Source: Microbacterium dauci
Lineage (GTDB): Bacteria; Actinomycetota; Actinomycetes; Actinomycetales; Microbacteriaceae
Assembly: GCF_030065535.1 (NCBI RefSeq)
Contig: NZ_JASJND010000008.1
Location: 38,109 to 102,108, forward strand
Reading direction: 5' to 3'
Length of the DNA stretch: 64,000 bases
Positions 7,793 to 17,012 of this stretch are shown one piece after another (the stretch's first letter is position 1; every line of letters starts with the position of its first letter). The notes below the pieces were generated by a model, which ran no database searches, had not been told where the DNA came from, and worked only from the letters and a program-made list of their open reading frames with translations. Both the position numbers and the translations under genes were made by a program.

Positions 7793-10141
7793 GTGACCGA
7801 ACCGAAGGCTGCCCCGCGCTCGACTTACCGGCTGCAGATCCGTCCGTCGTTCGACCTCGACGACGCTGCCGCGCTCGTCGACTACCTGCGCGACCTCGGC
7901 GTCGACTGGGCGTACCTGTCGCCGCTGCTGCAGGCGACGAGCGGGTCGGACCACGGCTACGACGTCGTCGACCCGACGCGAGTCGACCCCGCGCGCGGCG
8001 GGGCAGCGGGCCTCGACCGGTTCGTCGCCGCGGCGCGGGCCGAAGGGCTCGGCATCCTCGTCGACATCGTCCCGAATCATCAGGGCGTCGCCGTGCCGCG
8101 TGAGAACCCATGGTGGTGGGACGTGCTTCGGCAGGGGCAGGCGTCGCCGCACGCTGCCGCCTTCGACATCAACTGGGCGCTCGGGGGCCGAGTGCGACTG
8201 CCGATCCTCGGCGCCGAGCTCGACGAGGTGCTCGCCGCCGGCGAGATCACGATCGACGCGGATGCCGGTGTCGTGAGGTACTACGACCACGAACTCCCGC
8301 TCGCCGACGGCACGGGCGACGGCTCCGTCGCCGACGTGCTCGCGCGCCAGCACTACGAGTTGCTGCACTGGCGCCGCGGCGATGCGGAACTCAACTACCG
8401 GCGCTTCTTCGCGGTGACGACCCTCGCCGGCGTCCGCGTGGAAGACCCGGCCGTGTTCGACGCCTCGCACGTCGAGATCCTCCGCTGGATCCGCGAGGGC
8501 TTTATCGACGGACTGCGCATCGACCACCCGGACGGCCTCGCCGATCCCGGCGGATACCTCGAACGGCTCGCGGATGCCTCGGGCGACGCATACGTGCTCG
8601 TCGAGAAGATCCTCGAACACGGCGAGGAGCTGCCCGCGTGGTGGGCGACCGACGGCACGACCGGGTACGACGCGATGGCGGCGCTCGACTGGGTGCTGCA
8701 CGACGAGCGCGGCGAAGATGCGCTCGCACGGCTCGACGTCGAGCTGCGCGGCGGCGAGGAGCCGGACTACGACGACATCGTCGAGACGGCGAAGCGCAGC
8801 TGGGCGCGGGGCGGACTCCGAGCCGAACTGCTGCGACTGCTGCCGCTCGTTCCGGTCGCCGACCGCGACGGCACGCCGGAGGTGGAGTTGGAAGAGGCCC
8901 TCGCCGAGCTGCTCACTGCGTTCCCGGTGTACCGTGCGTACCTCCCGGCTGGTGTGGATCACGTCGACGAGGCGGTACTCGAGGCGTCCGAACGTCGCCC
9001 CGACCTCGCGCCGGTCTTCCGCACGATCGCCGCCCGTCTCACGGGCGATCCGGCCGGCGAATTTACCCGCCGCTTCATGCAGCTCACCGGTCCGGTGATG
9101 GCGAAGGGCGTGGAGGACACCACGTTCTACCGCTGGACCCGCCTCACCTCGCTCACCGAGGTCGGCGGCGACCCGCAGCACTGGACCGCAGGGGTCGACG
9201 CGTTCCACGTGGCATCCGCTCATCGGCAGGCGGCATGGCCGCAGGCGATGACCGCACTGTCGACGCACGACACGAAGCGCAGCGAAGACGTGCGCGCCCG
9301 GCTCGCGGTGCTCTCGGAGCTGCCCGAGCGTTGGGCCGAGACGCTCCGCGAGCTGCGGGCGGTCGCCTCGACCGACGACGGCCCGCTCGACACCCTGCTG
9401 TGGCAGGCGATCGTCGGTGCGTGGCCGGCGAGCCCCGAGCGGCTGCACGCGTACGCCGAGAAGGCTGCGCGCGAAGCCGGACTCAGCACGTCGTGGACAT
9501 CGCCCGACGAGGCGTTCGAGGCGCAGATGCACGCGATGGTGGATGCCGCCTTCGGCGACGCCCGCGACATCGTCGAGCGCTTCGTGGCCGAGATCGCCCC
9601 CGCGGGACGGTCGAACTCGCTGGCGCTCAAGCTGCTGCAGCTCGCCGGTCCCGGCGTTCCGGACGTGTACCAGGGCACCGAGCTCTGGGACCACTCGCTC
9701 GTCGACCCCGACAACCGTCGGCCGGTCGACTTCGCCGAGCGCCGGTCGCTCCTCACGCGGATCGACGGGGGCTGGGTGCCGCCGATCGACGACAGCGGCG
9801 CCGCGAAGCTGCTCGTCACGTTGCGCGCGCTGCGCCTGCGCCGTGACCGTCCCGAGCTGTTCACGCGGTACACGCCGATGACGATCGTGGGCGAAGCCGC
9901 CAACCACGCGGTCGCGTTCGACCGGGGCGGGGTCGTCGCCGTCGCGACGCGCCTGCCCGTGGGCCTCGTAGCCCGCGGCGGCTGGGGCGACACGGCGTTG
10001 CTGCGTCACCACGGCGAGACGGTCGACCTGCTCACGGGGCGACGCTTCACCGGTGACGCGGTGCCGCTGACGGAACTGTTGGCCGACTACCCGGTGGCGC
10101 TGCTCGCGCCGGTCGATGCACTCGGAGGAGACGCAGCATGA
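7793..10141 (+). CDS. treY: Maltooligosyl trehalose synthase
   Basis: This enzyme isomerises the reducing-end alpha-1,4 bond of maltooligosaccharides to alpha-1,1, making maltooligosyl trehalose. The 782-residue GH13 protein opens [18 protein letters not shown] and contains [17 protein letters not shown] with nucleophile Asp244, [11 protein letters not shown] with Glu271, and [10 protein letters not shown] with the third acidic residue. The GTG start follows a GAGGGAG ribosome site and lies 17 bases after glgX. The stop overlaps the treZ start by four bases. It is the middle gene of a complete TreX-TreY-TreZ set. Confidence 0.96.
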   Translation: MTEPKAAPRSTYRLQIRPSFDLDDAAALVDYLRDLGVDWAYLSPLLQATSGSDHGYDVVDPTRVDPARGGAAGLDRFVAAARAEGLGILVDIVPNHQGVAVPRENPWWWDVLRQGQASPHAAAFDINWALGGRVRLPILGAELDEVLAAGEITIDADAGVVRYYDHELPLADGTGDGSVADVLARQHYELLHWRRGDAELNYRRFFAVTTLAGVRVEDPAVFDASHVEILRWIREGFIDGLRIDHPDGLADPGGYLERLADASGDAYVLVEKILEHGEELPAWWATDGTTGYDAMAALDWVLHDERGEDALARLDVELRGGEEPDYDDIVETAKRSWARGGLRAELLRLLPLVPVADRDGTPEVELEEALAELLTAFPVYRAYLPAGVDHVDEAVLEASERRPDLAPVFRTIAARLTGDPAGEFTRRFMQLTGPVMAKGVEDTTFYRWTRLTSLTEVGGDPQHWTAGVDAFHVASAHRQAAWPQAMTALSTHDTKRSEDVRARLAVLSELPERWAETLRELRAVASTDDGPLDTLLWQAIVGAWPASPERLHAYAEKAAREAGLSTSWTSPDEAFEAQMHAMVDAAFGDARDIVERFVAEIAPAGRSNSLALKLLQLAGPGVPDVYQGTELWDHSLVDPDNRRPVDFAERRSLLTRIDGGWVPPIDDSGAAKLLVTLRALRLRRDRPELFTRYTPMTIVGEAANHAVAFDRGGVVAVATRLPVGLVARGGWGDTALLRHHGETVDLLTGRRFTGDAVPLTELLADYPVALLAPVDALGGDAA

Positions 10142-11850
10142 TCGAGGTCTGGGCACCGAACGTCGAGCGGGTGCGGCTGCGCCGCCCCGGCCACGACGAC
10201 GTCGAACTGACGGCGACGGACGGCTGGTGGCGATCCGACCTCGAGCTCGCGGACGGTGACGAGTACGGCTTCGTCCTCGGCGACAGCGACGACCTGCGAC
10301 CCGACCCGCGCTCGCGACGCCAACCGCGCGGCGTGCACGAGGCGTCGGCCTGGTACGACCCGGCATCCTTCGCCTGGACCGACGACGAGTGGACCGGGCG
10401 CCAGCTCGCCGGCGGCCTCATCTACGAGCTCCACGTCGGCACGTTCACCCCCGAGGGCACCTTGGATGCCGCGATCGCGAAGTTCCCACACCTGCTCGAC
10501 GTCGGCGTCACCCACATCGAGCTGCTGCCGGTCAACGGCTTCAACGGCACCCACAACTGGGGCTACGACGGCGTGCTCTGGTACACCGTCCACGAGGCCT
10601 ACGGCGGTCCCGAGGCGTATCAGCGCTTCGTGGATGCCGCGCACGCGGCGGGCCTCGCCGTCATTCAGGACGTCGTCTACAACCACCTCGGCCCGAGCGG
10701 CAACTACCTGCCCGAGTTCGGTCCGTACCTGCGGACCGGGTCGCGGAACACGTGGGGTGACAGCCTCAACCTCGACGAGCAGCCGGTGCGCGACTACATC
10801 GTCGAGAACGCGCTCATGTGGTTGCGTGACCACCACGTCGACGGGCTGCGGCTCGACGCCGTGCACGCGTTGCACGAGTCGGGGTCGCACCCGACGCACA
10901 TCCTGCAGGAGCTCGCCGAACGCGCCGACGCGCTCAGCGCGCACGTCGGCCGGCCGCTGACGCTCATCGCCGAGAGCGACATGAACGACCCGGTCATGTT
11001 CCTGCCGCGTGAAGCAGGCGGGTACGGCCTCGCCGCGCAGTGGTCCGATGACTGGCACCACGCGGTCCACGTGGCACTCACGGACGAGACGGTCGGCTAC
11101 TACGAGGACTTCGCCGACCCGCAGGCGCTACCGAAGGTCTGGACGCACGGCTTCTTCCACGACGGCACCTACTCGTCGTTCCGCGAGCGGGACCACGGCA
11201 AGCCGGTACCGGATGCCGCGGCATCATGGCGCCTCGTGACCTACGCGCAGGATCACGATCAAATCGGCAACCGCGCCGCCGGCGACCGGCTCACCGCGAC
11301 GCTGTCGCCGGAGCGGCTCGCGATCGCCGCGGTGCTGACGCTGACCGCGCCGGGCACGCCGATGCTGTTCATGGGGGAGGAGTGGGGTGCGAGCACGCCG
11401 TGGCAGTTCTTCACGTCGCACCCCGAGCCCGAGCTCGCCGAGGCGACCGCGAAAGGTCGCAAGGCAGAGTTCGTGAAGATGGGCTGGGACGAGTCGATCG
11501 TGCCGCACCCGAACGACCCCGAGACGTTCCTGCGCTCGAAGCTCGACTGGTCGGAGCCGACGGCCGGCGACCACGCGACGCTGCTCGATCTCTACCGGCG
11601 ACTCGCGCAACTGCGCCGCGAGCGGCCCGAGCTGACCGATCCCGGCCCCGGCGGTCGCGACGCCGAGGTCGTCGACGGTCCGGGTCGGAGGTACGTGCTG
11701 CACCGCGGTGACGCCCGCGTGTTCGTCAACCTGTCGGCCGAGCCGTGGACGGTGCCCGGCGGCGACGTCTGGATCGCGACGACCGAGCCGACCGTCGACG
11801 GCACCTCACTGGTGCTCGCCCCCGAGTCCGCCGCGGTGGTGGGGCCATGA
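10138..11850 (+). CDS. treZ: Maltooligosyl trehalose trehalohydrolase
   Basis: This enzyme hydrolyses the alpha-1,4 bond next to the trehalose unit made by TreY, releasing trehalose. The 570-residue GH13 protein has an N-terminal beta domain ([14 protein letters not shown]) and a barrel with [19 protein letters not shown] (nucleophile Asp240), LIAESDMND (Glu279) and [10 protein letters not shown]. The start overlaps treY as ATGA and the stop overlaps the next gene as ATGA, so four genes are coupled. The length is normal for the family. Confidence 0.96.
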   Translation: MIEVWAPNVERVRLRRPGHDDVELTATDGWWRSDLELADGDEYGFVLGDSDDLRPDPRSRRQPRGVHEASAWYDPASFAWTDDEWTGRQLAGGLIYELHVGTFTPEGTLDAAIAKFPHLLDVGVTHIELLPVNGFNGTHNWGYDGVLWYTVHEAYGGPEAYQRFVDAAHAAGLAVIQDVVYNHLGPSGNYLPEFGPYLRTGSRNTWGDSLNLDEQPVRDYIVENALMWLRDHHVDGLRLDAVHALHESGSHPTHILQELAERADALSAHVGRPLTLIAESDMNDPVMFLPREAGGYGLAAQWSDDWHHAVHVALTDETVGYYEDFADPQALPKVWTHGFFHDGTYSSFRERDHGKPVPDAAASWRLVTYAQDHDQIGNRAAGDRLTATLSPERLAIAAVLTLTAPGTPMLFMGEEWGASTPWQFFTSHPEPELAEATAKGRKAEFVKMGWDESIVPHPNDPETFLRSKLDWSEPTAGDHATLLDLYRRLAQLRRERPELTDPGPGGRDAEVVDGPGRRYVLHRGDARVFVNLSAEPWTVPGGDVWIATTEPTVDGTSLVLAPESAAVVGP

Positions 11851-12650
11851 GCGCGGCCCGATCCGACATCCTTCGCCAGAGCCTTGTGATCTCGGCGGTC
11901 GTCTTCATGGTGATCGCCGCGATGTTCGGCGCTGGCGTGTTCGGTGGCACCCCGGTGCAGGACCTGCAGAACGGCGCCCTCGCTGCGGATGCCACGATCC
12001 TCGCGCCCGCCAGTCGGGCGTTCTCGATCTGGAGCCTCATCTACCTCTTCATGCTCGCGTACACCGTGTGGCAGGCGTTGCCCGCGCAGCGTGCGAGCGA
12101 CCGCCAGCGCCGGATCGGCTACCCGATCGCCGTGACAGCGGTGCTCAATGGTGCGTGGCTGCTCGCGGCGCAGTTCACGACGCTGCCGCTCACAGTGCTG
12201 ACGATCGTGCTGCTCCTCGTGGCGCTCGGCGCGACCATGCGCCTGCTGGTGCGGCATCCGCCCCGTACTGCCACGGAGTCGATCTTCACCGACGTGACGG
12301 TCGGCCTGCATCTCGGCTGGGTGACGCTCGCGACCGTCGCGAACATCACGGCATGGCTCACCGCCGAGGTCGCGCCGGAGTCGTGGTCGGTCGTCGCCGA
12401 TGTGTGGGGCATCGCCGTGCTGGTCGCGGTCGTGCTCATCGCCGCCGCGACGGCGATCGGCACCCGCGGCCGACTCGCCCCGGCGCTCGCGTCAGCGTGG
12501 GGCCTGATCTGGATCGGCGTCGGCCGCTTCAGCGGCGAGCCCGAGTCGACGCCGGTCGCGATCACCGCGTGGATCGCCGCCGCGATCGTCGTCGCAGTCC
12601 CCCTCGCGCTGTGGGCGACCGGGCGACGCGGCGAGCTGCCCCGCCGCTGA
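11847..12650 (+). CDS. TspO-like tryptophan-rich sensory membrane protein
   Basis: This is a 267-residue polytopic membrane protein with about seven to eight hydrophobic helices and Trp-rich loops ([41 protein letters not shown]). These are typical of the long actinobacterial proteins annotated as tryptophan-rich sensory proteins, distantly related to TspO/MBR. Classical TspO is shorter (about 160 residues) with five helices, so ligand binding should not be assumed. It overlaps treZ by four bases, the last gene of the trehalose operon. A link with trehalose export or osmotic stress is only inference. Confidence 0.75.
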   Translation: MSAARSDILRQSLVISAVVFMVIAAMFGAGVFGGTPVQDLQNGALAADATILAPASRAFSIWSLIYLFMLAYTVWQALPAQRASDRQRRIGYPIAVTAVLNGAWLLAAQFTTLPLTVLTIVLLLVALGATMRLLVRHPPRTATESIFTDVTVGLHLGWVTLATVANITAWLTAEVAPESWSVVADVWGIAVLVAVVLIAAATAIGTRGRLAPALASAWGLIWIGVGRFSGEPESTPVAITAWIAAAIVVAVPLALWATGRRGELPRR

Positions 12651-12654
12651 CCTT

Positions 12655-13380
12655 TCAGAAGCGCTGCGCGAAGGTGTGCAGCAGCCGCTGCGGTTCATCG
12701 AGGTCGGCCGCGAGCACGCGGGCGGCGACCGCGTCGTACTCGCTCGCCTCGAAGTAGCCGTGGTTACGGTAGATCGTCATCCGCTCGGTGAATGCCGCGC
12801 CGGTCGGCTCGGGGTGGAACTGGGTCGCGTACAGGCGGTCACCCACGCGGTAGGCCTGCACCGGGCAGTCGTCGTTCGTCGCGAGCAGCACCGCACCGTC
12901 GGGCAGGTGAGCGGTGCCCTCCTTGTGCGCGGTGAGCGCCGTGAACCCCTCGGTGAGCGCGCCGAAGAGACGGTCGGTGCGGCCGGCATCGGTCAGACGG
13001 ATGCCGGTGGGCCCGGTGTCCTCCGGGAAATCGCGCGTCACCTCGCCGCCGAGCGTGCGGGTCGCGACGCCGATGCCGAAGCAGGTGAACAGCGCGGTCG
13101 TCTCGCCCGCGGCGGCGGCACGCGCGACCTCGCCGAGCCCGCGCTCGATGCGGTGCTGCGCGTCGGGCTTCGCGGCATCCGCTTCGGTGGTGTTGAACGG
13201 GCTGCCGCCGACGACGAAACCGCGCCAGCGGGTGAACGCATCGGCGGGGAGGTCGTCGTCGACGAGGTTCCAGCGCTCGAGTCCGGTCTCGTCGAGCTGC
13301 ATGGCCGCGAGGAACGACGCGTACTCGCCGTCCGCTGCGTCGATCTGCGGGCGCACGCAGAGGTAGACGAGCGGAGCCAT
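12655..13380 (-). CDS. Class I glutamine amidotransferase-like protein
   Basis: This 241-residue protein resembles free-standing GMP-synthase-type amidotransferase domains. The catalytic triad is visible: Cys100 in TCFGIG, and His189 and Glu191 in FHPEP. An upstream GGSPFN loop resembles the oxyanion region. No synthetase partner is nearby, so the acceptor is unknown; some relatives act as gamma-glutamyl hydrolases or in peptide metabolism. It converges on the TspO-like gene with four bases between stops. Confidence 0.85.
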   Translation of the reverse strand: MAPLVYLCVRPQIDAADGEYASFLAAMQLDETGLERWNLVDDDLPADAFTRWRGFVVGGSPFNTTEADAAKPDAQHRIERGLGEVARAAAAGETTALFTCFGIGVATRTLGGEVTRDFPEDTGPTGIRLTDAGRTDRLFGALTEGFTALTAHKEGTAHLPDGAVLLATNDDCPVQAYRVGDRLYATQFHPEPTGAAFTERMTIYRNHGYFEASEYDAVAARVLAADLDEPQRLLHTFAQRF

Positions 13381-13435
13381 GCCGAGATTCTAGGTCGGGG
13401 CACGCACCGCGGCCGAGTCCGTGTGACGCCCCGCG

Positions 13436-14176
13436 TCAGGCGCGTGAGGAGTTCGCGGTGCGACCTCGGACAATGCCGATGAACGCGTCGACGAGCGGCG
13501 TCTGTCCGTCGACCGGCCAGGCCAGCGCCACGGCGGATGCCGGTGCCCCGACCAGCGGGCGGTACTCGACGTCCTTGCGGTGGTGCAGGCGCGCGAGCGA
13601 CATCGGGACGACGACGATGCCGACACCGGATGCCACGGTCGCGACCGCGTCGGCGGTCGTCGCGGGCGCCGCGAAGCGGGGCGCCTCGGTGCCGGCGATC
13701 TCGAGGTCGAGGACGTCGTCGAGCGGGACGATGCGCACTTCGCCGGCAAGGTCGGCGTCGGTCAACTCGTCAGCGGCGGTGAGGTGCGAGTCGACGGAGC
13801 AGATGACCACGGTCACCTCTTCGTAGAGGGGGATCGCGTGCAGGCCGTCGCGGTCGAGCGGCAACCGCACGATCGCGGCATCCACCTCGCCTGCGACAAG
13901 CGCATCGCGCTGGGTCGCCATCTCGAGGGGGACGAGATCGAGCGGGGCGAGCGGCATCCGCTGCTTCCACGTGTCGATCCACTTGCCGGGCGTCGCTCCG
14001 GGGATCGCGCCGAGCCGGAACGTGCCTGTCAGCGCGGGCTCCGGTGCAGGCGCGGGCTTCGCCGGGCGCTTCGGCGCGGGCTTGCTCGCGGGCTTTCGCG
14101 CGGCGCCGCCCTTCGCGGGGCGCGGCTTGCCGCCCCGCTGTGCCTTGCCGCCCGCTGCCATGCCACCAGCTGCCAT
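13436..14176 (-). CDS. LysR-type effector domain with a Lys/Ala/Pro-rich N-terminal tail and no HTH
   Basis: Residues from about 50 onwards (FRLGAIPGATPGKWIDTW to the C-terminus) match a LysR substrate-binding domain, including the internal repeat-like VAGEVDAAIVRLPLD and the SGVGIVVVP segment. There is no winged helix-turn-helix. In its place stand about 50 residues of low-complexity Gly/Lys/Ala/Pro sequence (KPASKPAPKRPAKPAP) resembling histone-like tails. The ATG has a GGTGGA upstream; a second ATG five codons in is possible. It could be a regulator that contacts DNA through the basic tail, or a stand-alone ligand-binding protein. Confidence 0.75.
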   Translation of the reverse strand: MAAGGMAAGGKAQRGGKPRPAKGGAARKPASKPAPKRPAKPAPAPEPALTGTFRLGAIPGATPGKWIDTWKQRMPLAPLDLVPLEMATQRDALVAGEVDAAIVRLPLDRDGLHAIPLYEEVTVVICSVDSHLTAADELTDADLAGEVRIVPLDDVLDLEIAGTEAPRFAAPATTADAVATVASGVGIVVVPMSLARLHHRKDVEYRPLVGAPASAVALAWPVDGQTPLVDAFIGIVRGRTANSSRA

Positions 14177-14196
14177 TCCACCAGCCTAGGGCCGCG

Positions 14197-14727
14197 TCAG
14201 CACGCGCCCCATTGCCCGACGCCCGCGGCACGGGCTTCGGCCTCGAGTCGGTCGAACTCGCCGGCGTGCGCGACGTTCGGCTCGACGCGGAGCGCTTCGG
14301 CGTGCCCCTCGGCGACGAGCGTCGCGTTCACGAACGCGCCGTCGGCGTCCCACAGGTAGAGCAACAGACGGTCGTATCGGTCGCGAGGTTCCCGATCGGA
14401 TGCCGCGCTCACGCGGCTCCCCTCCGGGAGCAACTCCACCAGGCGCTCGCGTGCGGCATCTGCTCCGCACTCGGGTTCGGGTGTGCCCTCGGGGGTGTCG
14501 ATGCCGATGAGGCGGATGCGGACCGGATCTTCCGTGCCGGCGAGGGCTCGCGCCGCGGCATCCGCTGGTTCGGCCTCGATGGTGTCGCCGTCGAAGACGT
14601 ACGTCACGGTGAATGCCGCCCGGTCAGCGGGAGCATCGCGCGGCGCGTTCGCTGCGACCGCGCCGATCCAGAGGAGCGCGATCAGCAGCGCGCCGGCCGC
14701 GCCGAACAGGAGCCGTCTCGTGCGCAC
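14197..14727 (-). CDS. Thermonuclease family protein with N-terminal anchor
   Basis: This is a staphylococcal-nuclease-like domain protein of 176 residues. A basic start plus one hydrophobic segment (LLFGAAGALLIALLWIGAVA) acts as a signal or membrane anchor, so the enzyme works outside the membrane. The nuclease core shows VFDGDTIE, VRIRLIGIDTPEG (catalytic Arg, Ca-binding Asp and general-base Glu region) and DRYDRLLLYLW (the second catalytic Arg). It lies 20 bases downstream of a gap from the beta-helix gene on the same strand. Extracellular nucleic acid degradation is the likely role. Confidence 0.88.
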   Translation of the reverse strand: MRTRRLLFGAAGALLIALLWIGAVAANAPRDAPADRAAFTVTYVFDGDTIEAEPADAAARALAGTEDPVRIRLIGIDTPEGTPEPECGADAARERLVELLPEGSRVSAASDREPRDRYDRLLLYLWDADGAFVNATLVAEGHAEALRVEPNVAHAGEFDRLEAEARAAGVGQWGAC

Positions 14728-14756
14728 GCCCCGATGCTAGCGAGGGGTGCGGACGG

Positions 14757-15164
14757 TCAGGCCGCGAGGCGCAGGCCGCGGCGGTCGGTCGCGATGGATT
14801 CGCCGTCGCCGACGTTCACGTCGTCGCCGATGAGCGACTCCGCTGCGACACGGGCACCCGCGCCGATGAAGGTGCGGACGCCGATCTTGGCGCCTGCGCC
14901 GATCGCGGCGCCGGGGCCGATGTGCGCGTGCGGCGCGATCTCGGCGTTCATGGCGATGACCGCGTCCGGTTCGATCCACACGCCGCGCCCGATGCGCGCG
15001 CCGGGGCCGATCTGGACGCCGGGTTCGATGTAGGCGCCCGCCTCGACCAGCGCGCTCGGGTGCACCTTGGCGCCGTTCGCGATCAAGCCTCGCCCGTTTG
15101 CGTGCTTGCGGTAGCGCAGCGTCTCGCCTCGGTCGTTCTCGATGTCGATGTAGTTCTTACCCAC
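14757..15164 (-). CDS. Left-handed beta-helix (hexapeptide-repeat) protein
   Basis: The 135-residue product is built almost entirely of hexapeptide repeats (ALVEAGAYIEPGVQIGPGAR and following), which fold as a left-handed beta-helix as in acyltransferases and gamma-carbonic anhydrases. The GTG start (GKNYIDIENDRGE) has a strong GAGGAGG ribosome site four bases upstream. No clear acyltransferase catalytic His in a standard context or carbonic anhydrase metal triad could be assigned, so the activity is open. It is divergent from the YitT gene across about 100 bases. Confidence 0.75.
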   Translation of the reverse strand: MGKNYIDIENDRGETLRYRKHANGRGLIANGAKVHPSALVEAGAYIEPGVQIGPGARIGRGVWIEPDAVIAMNAEIAPHAHIGPGAAIGAGAKIGVRTFIGAGARVAAESLIGDDVNVGDGESIATDRRGLRLAA

Positions 15165-15264
15165 GGAACCTCCTCGATGACTACAACGCCTGGTATTCGG
15201 ATCCATTCCCCTCAATGGATGGCATTCCCGCCGACCGGTGCCGAACATCGACGAAGATGGTTCG

Positions 15265-15876
15265 GTGACCGACGAACAGCCCGCAGCGCCGCATTCGCTG
15301 CTCGACGATGTCACCGGCCTGGTGACCGGTACCTTCACGGTGTCGCTGGGCCTGTTCCTGCTCGACACCAGCGTTGCCGTCACCGGCGGCACCGCGGGAC
15401 TGTCGCTTTTGCTCGGCCACGCGGTCGGGTGGCCGTTCTGGGTGCTCTTCCTCGTCGTGAACGCGCCGTTCGGGATTCTGGCGGTCTGGAAGAAAGGGTG
15501 GAACTTCACCCTGCGGACGCTCGCGTGCATCGTCCTCGTCTCGGGCTTCTCGATCGTGATCGAGCAGTTGCTCGTCATCGACCGACTCGAGCCCATCTTC
15601 GGCACCCTGGCCGGCAACCTGTTGGCGGGCATCGGTCTGCTGATCCTCTTCCGGCACCGTGCGAGCCTCGGCGGGATCAACATCATCGCCCTGGTGATCC
15701 AGGATGCGACCGGGTTCCGCGCGGGCTGGACCCAGATGGCCTTCGACGTCGTCATCGTGCTCTGCGCACTGCTGGTCGTGCCGTGGCCGAACGTCGTCAT
15801 GAGCGCCGCAGGAGCCGTGATCCTCAACCTCGTTCTCGCCCTCAATCACCGACCCGGTCGGTACATCGGTCACTGA
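15265..15876 (+). CDS. YitT family membrane protein
   Basis: This 203-residue integral membrane protein has about five helices and the conserved GGTAGLSLLLGHAVGWPFWV segment of the YitT/YczE superfamily, whose molecular function is unknown. The start is taken as GTG (TDEQPAAP) after a weak GAAG; a GTG nine codons upstream is an alternative. Its stop overlaps the next ATG by one base (TGATG), so the two genes are probably coupled. Confidence 0.8.
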   Translation: MTDEQPAAPHSLLDDVTGLVTGTFTVSLGLFLLDTSVAVTGGTAGLSLLLGHAVGWPFWVLFLVVNAPFGILAVWKKGWNFTLRTLACIVLVSGFSIVIEQLLVIDRLEPIFGTLAGNLLAGIGLLILFRHRASLGGINIIALVIQDATGFRAGWTQMAFDVVIVLCALLVVPWPNVVMSAAGAVILNLVLALNHRPGRYIGH

Positions 15877-16172
15877 TGATCGACATCGGAGGAGTCCGCC
15901 TCAGCGGCCGCATGATCTGTCGGAACGACGACGAGGCCGCGGCGATCCGCGCGCACCTCGACGGCCACATCGCGGCGACCCGCGCCGAACCCGGCTGTCT
16001 GCTCTTCGAGGTCACACCCATCGGTGGCGGCCGCATCTGGTCGGTGGAGGAGATCTTCGTCGATGCGGACTCGTTCCGAGCGCACCAGGCGCGCACCGCC
16101 GCGAGCGAGTGGGGCCGCGCGACCGTCGGCATCGAGCGCGCCTATCGCATCGAGGGGATGCCGCGGGACTGA
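15876..16172 (+). CDS. Antibiotic biosynthesis monooxygenase (ABM) domain protein
   Basis: This small 98-residue ferredoxin-like dimeric alpha/beta-barrel protein resembles quinol monooxygenases such as YgiN. Supporting segments are HIAATRAEPGCLLFEV and SVEEIFVDADSFRAHQAR, the usual ABM core. The ATG overlaps the YitT stop by one base. The substrate cannot be predicted; the family includes quinone oxidases and detoxification enzymes. Confidence 0.85.
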   Translation: MIDIGGVRLSGRMICRNDDEAAAIRAHLDGHIAATRAEPGCLLFEVTPIGGGRIWSVEEIFVDADSFRAHQARTAASEWGRATVGIERAYRIEGMPRD

Positions 16173-16179
16173 GCGTTCG

Positions 16180-16953
16180 TCACGGTTGGCAGACGGGACA
16201 CCAGAAGATGATCCGTTCGCTCGTCGCGCGGGCGCCGAGATCGTCCTTCCGGATGAGTGCGCCGCACCGGCGACACGGCTTGCCTTCGCGGCGGTAGACC
16301 CATGTCTGCTGCCCGGGTCGGGCGTCACCGGTGAAGGTGCGCCCCTGCCGGTCGCGGTTCGCCTGAATCATGCGCGCGCCGGTCTCGATCAGCCCGACGG
16401 TGTCGACATCTGCGGCGAGGGCAGTGGGACGGATGCCGCGCACGAACAGCAACTCGTTCGCGTACTCGTTGCCGAACCCGGCGACGTTGCGCTGGTCGAG
16501 GAGCGCGACGTGGATCGCGCGGTCGTCGGCTGCGACGCGGCGTGCGGCTTCGGCGGCATCCCATTCGGCCGACAGCGGGTCGGGCCCGAGATGGCCGACG
16601 ACCCGCGCCTCGTCGGCGGTGGGGAGCACCTCGACCATCGCGAGCTCGAACCCGACCGCGAGCGCGGGGGCCGTCCCGACGATCGCACGGGCCTGGAACG
16701 CGGGCGCGCGCCACTTCTGGCCGGGGCGGTAGACGTGCCAGCGACCCTCCATCTTGAGGTGGGAGTGCAGTGTGTGTTCGCCGATGCGCATGAGGAGGTG
16801 TTTGCCGGCGGGGACGACCTCGCGGACCGTCTCACCGCGCAGGTCGGCGACGGCACTGCGCGGCACCCGCACCTCGAATCGCGTCACCTCGCGCCCCGCG
16901 AGGCCCTCATGCAGGCGTCGCGCGGCCCGGAAGACGGTGTCGCCCTCAGGCAT
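16180..16953 (-). CDS. nei: Endonuclease VIII-like DNA glycosylase (Fpg/Nei family)
   Basis: This enzyme removes oxidised bases and nicks the abasic site. The 257-residue protein starts MPEGDT, giving the catalytic N-terminal proline and Glu after Met removal. It has the KHLLMRIG beta-sheet segment, the H2TH region with NVAGFGNEYANELLF, and a C-terminal zinc finger (CRRCG and CPVC). The intact finger indicates an active enzyme. It follows lhr on the same strand after about 60 bases, so the two repair-related genes may share a transcript. Confidence 0.92.
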   Translation of the reverse strand: MPEGDTVFRAARRLHEGLAGREVTRFEVRVPRSAVADLRGETVREVVPAGKHLLMRIGEHTLHSHLKMEGRWHVYRPGQKWRAPAFQARAIVGTAPALAVGFELAMVEVLPTADEARVVGHLGPDPLSAEWDAAEAARRVAADDRAIHVALLDQRNVAGFGNEYANELLFVRGIRPTALAADVDTVGLIETGARMIQANRDRQGRTFTGDARPGQQTWVYRREGKPCRRCGALIRKDDLGARATSERIIFWCPVCQP

Positions 16954-17012
16954 CTGTCACCGCCTGATCGACGCGCTCCGCGAGCATGTCCGTCGCCCGG
17001 GCACGCGCGTGC

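Noticed and set aside
5544..8111. 855-codon open frame antisense to glgX
   Set aside because: It has repetitive Arg/Val/Asp composition and no family motifs. The sense strand encodes a complete GH13 enzyme.
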